In this document: in pieces, positions 27,421 to 36,105 of the stretch
How positions within the stretch are numbered: the stretch's first letter is position 1
How the letters are laid out: every line of letters starts with the position of its first letter
NCBI GenBank assembly: GCA_037721555.1
Contig: JBBJOI010000014.1
Span: forward strand, 4,255-68,254
Length of the DNA: 64,000 nucleotides
Source: Gaiellasilicea sp037721555
GTDB lineage: Bacteria > Actinomycetota > Thermoleophilia > Gaiellales > Gaiellaceae
Direction of reading: 5' to 3'
Notes under the pieces: model-generated
What the model was told of the DNA's origin: nothing
The model's database searches: none
Seen by the model: only the letters and a program-made list of their open reading frames with translations
Position numbers and translations under genes: made by a program

Positions 27421-28082
27421 CGAGAGGAGTCGGCTGATAGCACCGCCCGAGGTCGCCATGCTCGGCGACGCACCCGGTATCCCGCTCTCCTTCTGGTCGT
27501 GCACTCCTGAGGCCCCGCGATGCCGCGCACTCACGGACCTCTTCCCCGCCCCTGTGCGTGCGCACCGAGCCCTTGACGCGAGGGACTCTGCGTCGATCCT
27601 GAAGCTCCAAGCGCGCCGAGCCCGAGTTCGCGCCAGTACGCATCCTCGAGATGGAGGGCTCGAGATGGACGCTCGGTCTGGGCACTTCGCAGCGCGCCGG
27701 CCCGAGCCTAGGGACCGACGTCAATCTTCGGTGGGAGATACGCAAAGCAGTACGTGCTGCCGCGCTTCAAGGCGCGAAGTCGACTGTGACCGAGGCTCGG
27801 AGCGTCCGGCGTTTTCCTGTGCGAATAGAGTCGAATGAGCCGGGATGCGCCGCGGGATCCGTCGTACTTGCCACTTCCGATCGCGAAAAGCGTCTCCCCT
27901 TCTGCGTTAGGGCGAGACAAGACCTCCGGCTGTCGTGGCCGGTCATCCTCTTCCGGGGATTACCGGCTAGGTTCGGCTCCTTGCGGCGGTTTCAGGCCGA
28001 TTCTCGTGCGGGATCTGCGCGGGATGAAAAGAAGCCGGCGGTCGTTATGTCAAAGACATATACGGATTTGCAGGACTTTTAC
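27421..28082. other. non-coding gap with relic att sequences
   Basis: No open frame here looks coding. The right half (27921-28046) is a decayed attachment relic, listed separately. Confidence 0.4.
27921..28046 (-). repeat. decayed type II att relic (F-left)
   Basis: 'gacctccggctgtcgtggccggtcat' (27921-27946) is a damaged copy of the tRNA-half end plus the CCGGC stem strand as in copies E and H. It is followed at 28005-28026 by CGTGCGGGATCTGCGCGGGATG-like sequence and at 28031-28046 by the 16 bases shared with 228-243. It lies only 37 bp left of intact copy F, so two generations of sites are stacked here. Confidence 0.55.
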
Positions 28083-28260
28083 GGGAGCGACGGGACTCGA
28101 ACCCGCGACCTCCGGCGTGACAGGCTTCTTCCACCGATCCGACGATTGGCGACGATGGATGCGCTATCGCTCTATTCATGCGCTCTGCAGGCCCAACCTA
28201 CCGATTTCGACACGATCGGACAGACCCGATTGTGACCGTTTGCTGCCCTTCTGCTGCCCG
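28083..28260 (-). repeat. tRNA-Asp 3'-half copy F with type I tail
   Basis: The core (28083-28125) is identical to the consensus. It is followed by 'ttcttcc', GACGATTGGCGACGATGG, 'gcgctatcgctctattcatgcg' and the tail ending at 28260. On the minus strand the tail reads GQQKGSKRSQSG. Confidence 0.8.
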
Positions 28261-28466
28261 ACTTGTCCTCTCGTTACAGAACGTCTAGCGCGGACGAATG
28301 TTCTGACGCTCCACGGAGATGCTCTACGCTGGCGGACGTTTTTCGGCTCTGCCGGAGGATCGGTGTGCCGACGGCCGTGCAGCGGTTGCGGTAACTCCCT
28401 CCAAAGGCAGCTTGGCAACCTGAAGCCACTCTCCGTGGCAGGAAAAGGCGCTGGAAGGCGACCTCT

Positions 28467-30074
28467 CTACCGCTCGGTAGGGCGGATCCGCTCCGACGCG
28501 AGCGTCCAGGTGAAGCGTGTCAACGTCTCGGTCGGGGCGACGCCGCCGGGCCGGAGGCCGCGTCGGACGAAGAGCGTGGGCACCTCGGCGCCCTTTGCGA
28601 CGGCGAGCCGCGCGTGGCCGATGCCTTCGGTGCGCCACCGGTCGGACAGGCCGACGACGAGCAGGCGGGCGTCGCGTGCCGCCTCGAGCACACCTTGTTC
28701 ACCGGGACGAATGAGAACCGGCTCGGTGACGATTCCAATCACCTGCTGCACGAGCATCGAGGCGCGTGACAAGAGCCTGCTGGCGTCGCGTCGCTCGACG
28801 GCGGGATCGGCCTCGGTCCCGAGGAGCCTGAGCGTCGTCCCGAGCGACTGGGCAATCCAGGCGGCTACCTCGATCGCGGCCCAGTCGTGGTCGACGCCTC
28901 CGAACGGCGTCACGAGCGGGCCGGTGGCCATGTCCCCACCCCCGATGAGCACGGCGACATCGCAGGGCGCGTGTTCGAGGACGACCGTGAGATCCTGGTC
29001 GGGGTGGCCGCCCTCGAGGAGCCCTGGGGCAGCGTCGAGCAGCACGACATCCACGTCGTACTGGGTGGCGAGCCGAACCGCATCCGCGCCTGGCTCGCCG
29101 GTGGTGTGGATGACTATCCGGGACGCGACGCCTTGCTGCGCAAGAAGGTTTCGGCGTTCGGAGAGTGCGGCGCTCGCGGCCGTAAGCTCGCCGTCGTTAC
29201 GCAAGAACCGAGCCATGATGAGCTCGCGCGCCGGCCGTCGGGCGAGCGGCTCGGCGATCACGAGGAGGTCGTTGAGCCGCTCCGGGTCGCTTGCGACGAC
29301 GAGGATCGCTCGCTGACGCGGCGCGGCGGGCGCCCCCTCCTGCGCGGTCAGGGCCGGGTCATGGCGGAGGATCGCCTGCTCGAGCCCGTTCAGGGCCGGG
29401 CTCGGCTCGATGGCGAGCTCCTCGACAAGTAGCCGCCGTGTCTCGCGAAAGACCTCGAGGGCCTCGACCTGGCGACCCGAGCCGTAGAGCGCCTGCATGA
29501 GCGCAGCACGCAGCCGCTCGCGGAGGGGATGCTCACGGACGAGTGCCTGCACCTCACCCACCAGCTCTGCGAAGCGACCGAGCGCAAGGTCGGCGTCGAT
29601 CCGCCGCTCGAGCGCGGCCAAGTGGAGCTCTTCAAGGCGGAGTGCCTCGGTCTGGGGGAGTGATTCGTGAGCGAGCTCGGCGAGCGGCGGTCCGCGCCAG
29701 AGATCGAGGGCTTCGCGAAGCAGTCGGGCGGCCAACTCGGGTGCAGCCTGTTGCGCCTGCTCCACCAGCTGCTCGAAGCGGAACACGTCGAGCTCGTTCG
29801 GACCGACTCGGATCATGTAGCCCGGCTCTTGCGTGACAATCACCTCGTGCGGAGCAAGTGCCTTGCGGAGCTGTGAGACGTGGTACTGGAGCGCGTTGGC
29901 GGCTGTCCTGGGCGGCTCGGCCCCCCAGAGCTCCTCGACGAGCCAGTCCGCCGAGACGACCTCGTTGGCACGTGTGAGGAGAAGTGCGAGCAGCGCCCGC
30001 TGCCTCGGGCCGCCCAGTGGGAGCGCACGGCCTTGCTCGACAACCTCGAGCGGTCCCAGGATGCGGAACTCCAC
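28467..30074 (-). CDS. SARP/BTAD regulator fused to two UspA-like domains
   Basis: A 535-residue protein. Residues 1-95 form the SARP winged helix (MEFRILGPLEVVEQGRALPLGG..., with ANALQYHVSQLRKAL as recognition region). Residues about 95-245 form the BTAD domain (ELDVFRFEQLVEQA...LREALDLWRG). Residues about 255-390 and 395-515 resemble two universal-stress-protein-type nucleotide-binding folds (RAILVVASDPERLNDLL; ARLLVVGLSDRW...AEVPTLFVRRG). Start GTG at 30074 with a near-perfect AAGGAGGTGA ribosome site, so translation should be strong. A nucleotide or redox signal sensed by the Usp half could control DNA binding. The gene is divergent from the Ser/Thr kinase gene, which may modify it. Confidence 0.83.
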   Translation of the reverse strand: MEFRILGPLEVVEQGRALPLGGPRQRALLALLLTRANEVVSADWLVEELWGAEPPRTAANALQYHVSQLRKALAPHEVIVTQEPGYMIRVGPNELDVFRFEQLVEQAQQAAPELAARLLREALDLWRGPPLAELAHESLPQTEALRLEELHLAALERRIDADLALGRFAELVGEVQALVREHPLRERLRAALMQALYGSGRQVEALEVFRETRRLLVEELAIEPSPALNGLEQAILRHDPALTAQEGAPAAPRQRAILVVASDPERLNDLLVIAEPLARRPARELIMARFLRNDGELTAASAALSERRNLLAQQGVASRIVIHTTGEPGADAVRLATQYDVDVVLLDAAPGLLEGGHPDQDLTVVLEHAPCDVAVLIGGGDMATGPLVTPFGGVDHDWAAIEVAAWIAQSLGTTLRLLGTEADPAVERRDASRLLSRASMLVQQVIGIVTEPVLIRPGEQGVLEAARDARLLVVGLSDRWRTEGIGHARLAVAKGAEVPTLFVRRGLRPGGVAPTETLTRFTWTLASERIRPTER

Positions 30075-30228
30075 GTCACCTCCTTTCTCGCGGCCTCGTG
30101 CTCCTCGACGTCGGCGACGCTAACACCCGTCGTCGGCTCAGCCGACGCTCAGCGGTGCCTCAGCACCACCGCCCACCATTCCCCCGGCGCCCGCAGCGGC
30201 GTAGGCTCGATCCAGGAGGACGGCTGCC

Positions 30229-31143
30229 GTGAGCGTTCAGACAGAGATCAGAATCGGCTCCGAGTTCGTCGGCTATAGGATCGACGAGCTGATCGGCCGC
30301 GGTGGGATGGGGGTCGTCTACCGCGCCTACGACTTGCGGCTGAAACGGACCGTCGCGCTGAAGCTGATGGCGCCCGAGCTTGCGTTGGACCAGCGCTTCC
30401 GCGAACGCTTCTCGCGGGAGGCGGAGCTCGCGATGTCGCTCGAGCACCCGAATGTGGTGCCGATCCACGACGCAGGCGATGTCGGCGGTCGCCTCTACCT
30501 CGCGATGCGCCTCGTCGAGGGAACGGACCTGGGGGCGCTCCTCCACGCTGAGGGTGCGCTCGCCCCCGCCCGCGGGCTTGCCATCTGCAGCCAGGTTGCG
30601 AACGCGCTCGACGCAGCGCACGCGAGAGGTCTCGTCCATCGGGACGTCAAGCCCTCCAACGTGCTTCTCGCCTCCGACGAGCATGTCTATCTCGCCGACT
30701 TCGGGCTAACTCGGCGCCTCGACGAGCAGGGCGGACCAGCCGAGGGGCGCTCGATGGGCACACCTGCCTACCTTGCCCCGGAGCAGATCGAAGGCGGGTC
30801 GGTCGACGGCCGCTCGGATGTCTACTCGCTCGGCTGTCTCCTATACGAATGTCTGACGGGCGAGACCCCGTTCGTGCGCGGTTCGCGGCTGGCAGTGGCC
30901 TGGGCGCACCTGCAGGAGGAGCCACCGAACCCAAGCGAGCGCCGGCCTGAGCTTCCCGAAGCGATCGACGCCGTGGTCCAAAAGGCGATGGCCAAGGAGC
31001 CCGAGAACCGCTACGCAACCTGCGCTGCGCTCATCACCGCGGGCGAGGAGGCGCTCGAGCTCCGAAGACCCCCGGCCCTGCGCCGGCCCGGAGTCATCGC
31101 TGCCGTTGTCGCCCTCCTTGTCGCCCGCCCGGTCGGCGGCTGA
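30229..31143 (+). CDS. Ser/Thr protein kinase, short form
   Basis: A 304-residue Hanks-type kinase with all key motifs: glycine loop IGRGGMGVVYRAYD (22-35), ATP lysine in VALKLM (K45), catalytic loop HRDVKPSN (D139), DFG (D157), GTPAYLAPEQ activation segment end and DVYSLGCLLYECLTG. GTG start at 30229 with AGGAGGA 8 bases before. The C-terminus is only PGVIAAVVALLVARPVGG, the beginning of a transmembrane helix that stops abruptly. Relatives usually continue with a complete helix and a sensor domain, so this may be truncated or a soluble form. It is divergent from the SARP-Usp gene (154 bp between). Confidence 0.88.
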   Translation: MSVQTEIRIGSEFVGYRIDELIGRGGMGVVYRAYDLRLKRTVALKLMAPELALDQRFRERFSREAELAMSLEHPNVVPIHDAGDVGGRLYLAMRLVEGTDLGALLHAEGALAPARGLAICSQVANALDAAHARGLVHRDVKPSNVLLASDEHVYLADFGLTRRLDEQGGPAEGRSMGTPAYLAPEQIEGGSVDGRSDVYSLGCLLYECLTGETPFVRGSRLAVAWAHLQEEPPNPSERRPELPEAIDAVVQKAMAKEPENRYATCAALITAGEEALELRRPPALRRPGVIAAVVALLVARPVGG

Positions 31144-31160
31144 GCGAGCCCCCGGCGACG

Positions 31161-31200
31161 AGGAGCCGCGGTCAGGGCCAGCGCCCTGGCCGCGGCTCCT
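31161..31200. terminator. 18-bp bidirectional hairpin over a stop codon
   Basis: AGGAGCCGCGGTCAGGGC (31161-31178) pairs with GCCCTGGCCGCGGCTCCT (31183-31200) around a 4-nt CAGC loop, with one T-G wobble in the middle. It lies between the kinase stop (31143) and the cupin stop (31172-31174) of convergent genes and overlaps the last codons of the cupin gene. Confidence 0.8.
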
Positions 31201-31538
31201 GCCGCTCGATCTCCTGCCAGTCGTGCTGGGCCGGGGCGAAGACGTCGATCACGGACGCGCCGTCCGGTCCCGCCGTCGCGCTGTGCGGCACGTCGGACGA
31301 GATGCTCCAGGTGCCGCCCGGCGGCAGCTCGCGCTCCTCCTCGCCGACGCGAAAGCGCAGCGAGCCGCGCAGGACGACTCCGAGCTGCTCGTGGTCGTGG
31401 CTGTGCTCGGCGACGACGGCCCCCGGACTCGAGCTCGACGATCGCGAACGTCAGCCGCTCGCCGTGAACCGGGCGGGCGAGGATCCGTTCCCACACCTGC
31501 TGTGGCGGGATCGATGCGGCGTCGGAGAAGGGGCTCAC
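31172..31538 (-). CDS. cupin-domain protein, frameshifted
   Basis: Frame 1 from GTG 31538 gives SPFSDAASIPPQQVWERILA and FAIVELESG. One extra base in the C5 run at 31420-31424 shifts the frame. After it the cupin core reads VVAEHSHDHEQLGVVLRGS, VGEEERELPPGGTWSI, DVPHSATAG and FAPAQHDW to the TGA at 31172. The HxHxxxxL/E cluster and the later His form a metal site, so the repaired protein (about 120 residues) looks like a typical single-domain cupin. The GTG overlaps the stop of the upstream cupin (GTGA), so the two were translationally coupled. The homopolymer position makes an assembly error plausible. Confidence 0.7.
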
Positions 31539-31837
31539 GCGTCGGCGTCGGGCAGAAAGGTCGCCTCGCCCCGCTCGGGCGGAGCACCGTAGATGAAGAG
31601 CACCAGGGTTTCGTCGTGTGCATTCCCGAGCTGCAGCGCTGTGCCGGGCTGGACGACGAGGACGCTGCCGCGCGGCAGCTCCTGTCGATCGGGCGGCTCC
31701 CCGACATCGACCGTCAGCGTTACGTCGAGGACGACGAAAACCTCCTCCTGGATCGGGTCGATGTGGCTTTGGCCCACCCGTGAAAACGGGGTACAAACGG
31801 GTACGTCAGATCCGGCAACCGCAGCTCGAATCCGCAC
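31535..31837 (-). CDS. cupin-fold protein, N-terminus uncertain
   Basis: A frame of 100 residues. Residues about 20-95 match a cupin barrel half: GQSHIDPIQEEVFVVLD, LTVDVGEPPDRQELPRGSVLVVQPGTALQLGN and LVLFIYGAPP. The first 20 residues do not look like family sequence, and the start codon lacks a ribosome site, so the gene has probably lost its true 5' end at this module edge. Metal ligands are incomplete (one His, two Glu). It is the first gene of a two-cupin operon joined by GTGA. The substrate is unknown. Confidence 0.6.
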   Translation of the reverse strand: MRIRAAVAGSDVPVCTPFSRVGQSHIDPIQEEVFVVLDVTLTVDVGEPPDRQELPRGSVLVVQPGTALQLGNAHDETLVLFIYGAPPERGEATFLPDADA

Positions 31838-32064
31838 GTCGGCTTTACAGGGTCACGACATGCTCGAACGTGCCGATGACCTGTTTTCCGCGAATCCCAC
31901 TCCAACGGTTGTGCGTTGGGCGAGAGCAAACAGCCTCTATTACAGGGAGTTCTCGGAGTGATCAGCGTCCGCAGAACTGGCCGCGCAGCAAACGATGAAT
32001 CGTAGAGCAGCTAGTTTCGCCTAAAGAGGCAACATAAACAGTCATTTGCAGGTGCTTTGAGAGC
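31838..32064. other. spacer left of copy G
   Basis: No gene. 'gcagcaaacgatgaatcg' (31986-32003) is the inverted form of the motif left of copies D and E. Confidence 0.4.
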
Positions 32065-32253
32065 GGGAGCGACGGGACTCGAACCCGCGACCTCCGGCGT
32101 GACAGGCATGTTCCACGGATGCCACGAGTGGCGACGATTGGCGACGATTGGCGTGCAATCGCTCTATCCATGCGGCTCTGCCGGCCTCGTCGGCCGATTT
32201 GTGCACGATTGCGTAGGCCCGATTTCGGACGTTTGCTGCCCTTCTGCTGCCCG
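32065..32253 (-). repeat. tRNA-Asp 3'-half copy G with type I tail
   Basis: The core (32065-32107) is identical to the consensus. To its right are 'catgttcc', three GCGACGATTG-like units (about 32125-32155, the largest number in the array), 'gctctatccatgcg' and the tail ending at 32253. Confidence 0.8.
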
Positions 32254-32399
32254 AGCTCCGCTCAAGGGTGGTGGGTGTCGGCCTGCAACGACAGTCCATG
32301 AGTGGCGTGCCAACATGCGGTTCCGCCTGCCGATCGTCGGCCCGTCGAAGGGATCGCAGTCTGGCCGCCTACAATCGAGGTCCAGCGCGAGGAGGGGTG

Positions 32400-35180
32400 T
32401 TGGCGGGCCCGATATTCGGTCGCGAACCGGAACTCGATGTGATCGGGCGCTTTCTGGATCGGATGGCGCTGGATTCAGCGGCGCTCGTGATCGAAGGCGA
32501 CGCAGGAATCGGCAAGACGACCCTTTGGCTCGAGGCGATTGCCGCGGGCGAAGCGCGTTCGTACAAGGTGCTTCGAGCCCAACCGACAGAGCGCGAGGCA
32601 CAGCTTTCCTATGGTGCGCTTGCGGACCTGGTGGGCGCCGTCTTCGAGGGAACGCGGGGCGCGCTGCCGGCTCCGCAGGAGCGCGCGCTTGCGGCGGCCT
32701 TGCTGCTCGCCGATCTCGAGGAGCCCGCTGATCCGCGGACGACGGCCACGGCGCTCGTTGGAATCCTGACGGCGCTTGCGGCCGAGCAACCGGTGCTCGT
32801 CGCGGTCGACGACGTGCAGTGGCTTGACCCGGCATCAGAGCGCGCACTGGTGTTTGCGGCGCGCCGGCTGCCTTCGCGGATTGGCTTGCTCCTGACGCTG
32901 CGGGGTGAAGTCGGCGGCGCGGCGCCGCTCGAGCTTGATCGCGCCCTGGCGGAGGATCGGCTGGAGCGCGTCGCCCCGGGACCGCTCTCACTGGCTGCGC
33001 TGCATCACCTGCTCAGCGGCCGGCTCGGCATGTCGCTCGCCCGCCCGACGCTCGGTCGCCTCGCCGTTGCGTCCGGTGGCAATCCGTTCTTCGCGTTGGA
33101 AATCGGGCGGGCGCTGGCACGAGCAGGAGACGAGCACACGTACGACGATCCGATGCCAGTGCCGACTGCGCTGCAGGAGCTCGTGGCGGCTCGTCTCCGC
33201 GCCCTGTCCGCCACGGCCAAGGAGGCTGTCCTCATCGCTGCCACGCTCTCGCGCCCGACGGTCACCGCAGTCGGACGTGCGTTAGCAGCACCAGAAACGG
33301 CAGTCGCGGCCCTGGCCGAGGCCGAGGGGGCCAACGTGCTCGTCACGGAGCATGGACGTATCCGATTCACTCATCCGCTGCTGGCTTCTGCCGTCTACGG
33401 CTCCGTCTCGCAGGAGCAGCGGCGACAGCTGCATCGGCGTCTGGCAGAAGTGGTCGGCGACCGGGAGGAACGCGCACGTCATCTGGCGCTGAGCACGGAT
33501 GAGGCTGACGCGGCGATCGCCGCAGAGCTCGAGCAATCAGCGCAGCAAGCGTCGCTACGAGGCGCGCAGGATGCCGCAGCCGAGTTGTTCGAGGCAGCCT
33601 GCCGCCTGACGCCGCCGGACCAACCGGATGCGCTTGCCCGGCGTTTGCGCGGTCAGACCGCTTCGCTGCTGGCGGTGGGCGGTCGGGTGGCCGCTCGACC
33701 GCTGGCCGAGCGCGCATTTGCGACGCCGGCTGGGGCCTCGGCGCGAGCGGAGGCATTGCTGTGCCTGGCGAGTATCGACTGGTTTGAGGGGGCGGCCAGT
33801 GATGCGAACGACCGGCTGGAGCAGGCGCTGACGACGGTGTCGGACGACCACGAGCTCAGAGGCAGGATCTACGCGATGCTCGCCAGGTTCAACGTTCTCC
33901 GCGAACCGAAGCGGGCGGTGGAGCACGCGAAGGCGGCGCTACAGGTGCTGAGCGAGGAGCGAGAACCGGAGCTTGTCGCCTCGGCCCTGATCGACCAATT
34001 CTTCGCCGAGACGATGCTCGGGCGCCCGTCGCGGCGCGAGCTCTTCGAGCGTGGACTGGAGCTGGAGGCCCGAGCAGGAGTCGCCGACAAGCATCCCATT
34101 CCCCTGCTCTGGTTCCACTTCACCGACGATTTTGATGCCGCCAGGTCCCGTTTCGCCGAAGAGGACGAGCTGTACCGCGAGCTTGGGTGGGAATCCTCGC
34201 GAGCGGACAGATTGGGCCACCTCGCGCTCGCCGAGCTCCGCGCCGGTCAGTGGGCGTTGGCTGAACGGTACATCGAAGAGAGCTGTGCGCCCCTCGTACC
34301 GGCCGCGGCGCGAGGTCCTGTCGCGTTGCGGTTCGCGGCCCGGTCGCTCATCGACGCTCACTGCGGGCGCACCGGACGCGCCCGCGCCACGCTGCTGCCC
34401 CTGATCGAGCAGTTCGAGGCTGGGCAGCAGCTCTGGTGGGCGGCGTTGTCGCTTTCCACGCTCGGCTTCGTGGAGTTCGCGGCCGGGGACGACAGGGCGG
34501 CGGACGATGCTCTGACGAGGATGCGGGAGCTGGTCGATTCGATCGGCGCCAGGGAAGTCCCGCACGACCGGAGCGAGCCGTTTCACATCGAGTCCCTGCT
34601 CGCCCTCGGCGAGCTCGAGAGTGCCCGGGCCGTCCTAGAGCGGCTCGAGCAGCGGGGCCGCTCTTTCCCACGACTCTGGATCTCGACGACACTGCCGCGC
34701 GCGCGCGCGCTGGTGCTCGCGGCGGAAGGAGACATGTCTGGCGCACTCTCTGAGATCGAGAAGCTCGATCTCAGCGCGGCGTCGAGGATCCCGTTCGAGC
34801 TCGGCCGGACGCTCCTCGTCAAGGGCCAGCTGCACCGTCGCGCGAACCAAAAGCGCTTGGCCGCCGACGCCCTCCGGCAGGCGCTCGAGCTCTTCGAGCG
34901 GCTCGGCGCCCCCGTCTGGGCCGACCGTGCACGTGGTGAGCTGGCGCGCGTCGGTCTGCGCCACCGCTCGCCGCGCGAGCTGACGGCGACAGAGCTGCGC
35001 GTCGCCGAGCTCGCAGCCGGGGGATTGACGAACCGCGAGGTGGCGACCGCCGCCTTCATGAGCCCGAAGACAGTCGAGGCCAACCTTTCGCGAATTTACC
35101 GCAAGCTCGGCATCCGCTCTCGTGCGGAGCTCGGCGCACGGATGGTGAGCAGAGAGAGGGAGGCAGGGGCCGAAACGTAG
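32400..35180 (+). CDS. LuxR-family large ATPase (LAL) regulator
   Basis: A 926-residue LAL-type regulator and paralogue of the 23915-26769 gene. FGREPELD precedes Walker A EGDAGIGKTTLW; Walker B is LVAVDDVQWLD. The SGGNPFFALEIGRALA motif and a winged-helix-like region follow, then about 450 residues of TPR-like helices. The C-terminal LuxR helix-turn-helix is LTATELRVAELAAGGLTNREVATAAFMSPKTVEANLSRIYRKLG. The start is taken as TTG 32400, 4 bases after GAGGAGG, the same geometry as in the paralogue; GTG 32397 is an alternative. The protein should couple ATP binding to promoter activation. Candidate targets are the small genes downstream on the same strand. Confidence 0.88.
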   Translation: MAGPIFGREPELDVIGRFLDRMALDSAALVIEGDAGIGKTTLWLEAIAAGEARSYKVLRAQPTEREAQLSYGALADLVGAVFEGTRGALPAPQERALAAALLLADLEEPADPRTTATALVGILTALAAEQPVLVAVDDVQWLDPASERALVFAARRLPSRIGLLLTLRGEVGGAAPLELDRALAEDRLERVAPGPLSLAALHHLLSGRLGMSLARPTLGRLAVASGGNPFFALEIGRALARAGDEHTYDDPMPVPTALQELVAARLRALSATAKEAVLIAATLSRPTVTAVGRALAAPETAVAALAEAEGANVLVTEHGRIRFTHPLLASAVYGSVSQEQRRQLHRRLAEVVGDREERARHLALSTDEADAAIAAELEQSAQQASLRGAQDAAAELFEAACRLTPPDQPDALARRLRGQTASLLAVGGRVAARPLAERAFATPAGASARAEALLCLASIDWFEGAASDANDRLEQALTTVSDDHELRGRIYAMLARFNVLREPKRAVEHAKAALQVLSEEREPELVASALIDQFFAETMLGRPSRRELFERGLELEARAGVADKHPIPLLWFHFTDDFDAARSRFAEEDELYRELGWESSRADRLGHLALAELRAGQWALAERYIEESCAPLVPAAARGPVALRFAARSLIDAHCGRTGRARATLLPLIEQFEAGQQLWWAALSLSTLGFVEFAAGDDRAADDALTRMRELVDSIGAREVPHDRSEPFHIESLLALGELESARAVLERLEQRGRSFPRLWISTTLPRARALVLAAEGDMSGALSEIEKLDLSAASRIPFELGRTLLVKGQLHRRANQKRLAADALRQALELFERLGAPVWADRARGELARVGLRHRSPRELTATELRVAELAAGGLTNREVATAAFMSPKTVEANLSRIYRKLGIRSRAELGARMVSREREAGAET

Positions 35181-35201
35181 GGAAAGGCCCGACGTTTCGG
35201 C
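35169..35201 (+). terminator. hairpin over the LuxR stop
   Basis: GCCGAAACGT (35169-35178) and ACGTTTCGGC (35192-35201) form a perfect 10-bp stem that includes part of the TAG stop codon of the LuxR gene. A damaged copy of the same hairpin occurs near 36957-36985. Confidence 0.6.
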
Positions 35202-35227
35202 GGCGGCGGCGGCGTAGCGTCGGGCCC

Positions 35228-35518
35228 ATGGTACTTCGAGCGGTTGCAGGGACGCGACAGGCCTTCCTCGTCGAGCACTACCGGCCCGGCCTGGGCGTCG
35301 AGGCACTTCGACGCTGGGTCGCTCGCGTGCGCGCCACCGTCGCCGAGCTGGAACGTGAGGGGAAGCCGGTGCGCTTCCTTCGCTCGACGATCGTCCCGCG
35401 CGACGAGTCGTTTCTCTGCGTCATCGAAGCGGCCTCGGAGCAGCTGATTCGTGAGGCCTACGCCCGTGCAGGCATTTCGTTCGAGCGGATCTCGACCGCC
35501 CTCACCGACGAGGACTAG
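35228..35518 (+). CDS. DUF4242 (SCO4226-like) small protein
   Basis: A 96-residue protein matching the DUF4242 ferredoxin-like fold: AFLVEHYRPGL near the N-terminus, VRFLRSTIVPRDESFLCVIEA in the middle and IREAYARAGISFERI at the end. One characterised family member binds nickel, but the ligand here is unknown. It follows the LuxR gene by 47 bp after a hairpin, and remnants of the same LuxR end/DUF4242 start junction occur again at 36.9-37.1 kb. Confidence 0.8.
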   Translation: MVLRAVAGTRQAFLVEHYRPGLGVEALRRWVARVRATVAELEREGKPVRFLRSTIVPRDESFLCVIEAASEQLIREAYARAGISFERISTALTDED

Positions 35519-35564
35519 GCCCGATGCGGCCGACCGTCAACCCAACCGCCGAAGGAGGTCGAAC

Positions 35565-36029
35565 ATGAAACAGAGGCTCCTACTCCTCACTGCTGCGCTC
35601 GCGGCGGTCGCAACACTCGTCGTGGTACCGATGACTTCGGCGTCGTCCGTCGACACCAAGCTGCAGATCGGCCAGAGCCTGCGCTTCGCGGGCGGGCCGG
35701 GCGCGTCGTCCGGCACGTTCGTCGCCTCGGGCGCGATCCGCGACTCGGGCACCGTGACATCACGTGCGGTGCTCACGCCGTTCGGGAACCAGGACGATGG
35801 AAGGCTGGAGGGAACCGAGACGTTCGTCGGCAGGCTCGGTACCTTCACGACCGAGTTCAGCGGGATCGCGGGTCCGGTGGGCACACCGCACGTGGCCGGC
35901 AAGGGCACGTTCCGGATCGTCGATGGGACCGGCGCCTACGCCGAACTCCGTGGACAGGGCACGTTCCTCGTCGTCGTCGACTTCTCGACACTTCAGGCAG
36001 TCCGTACCGACGAAGGCCAAGCCAACTAA
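35565..36029 (+). CDS. secreted beta-barrel-like protein
   Basis: A 154-residue protein with a signal peptide (MKQRLLLLTAALAAVATLVVV, cleavage near ASS). The mature part alternates beta strands and glycine turns (SGTFVASGAIRDSGTV, GRLEGTETFVGRLGTFT, GKGTFRIVDGTGAYAELRGQGTF), a pattern like allene-oxide-cyclase-type or related small barrels. AAGGAGG lies 5 bases before the ATG. A strong terminator follows. It may be a secreted carrier; no catalytic residues are evident. Confidence 0.75.
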   Translation: MKQRLLLLTAALAAVATLVVVPMTSASSVDTKLQIGQSLRFAGGPGASSGTFVASGAIRDSGTVTSRAVLTPFGNQDDGRLEGTETFVGRLGTFTTEFSGIAGPVGTPHVAGKGTFRIVDGTGAYAELRGQGTFLVVVDFSTLQAVRTDEGQAN

Positions 36030-36045
36030 CCCGACGGCCCAAAGA

Positions 36046-36075
36046 GCAGAAGGCCCGCGTCCGCGGGCCTTCTGC
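36046..36075 (+). terminator. strong hairpin terminator
   Basis: GCAGAAGGCCCGCG (36046-36059) and CGCGGGCCTTCTGC (36062-36075) form a perfect 14-bp stem with a 2-nt loop, 16 bases after the stop of the secreted barrel gene. Confidence 0.8.
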
Positions 36076-36105
36076 GTCCGAGGGCACGGTACACAGAGAG
36101 GTGTG

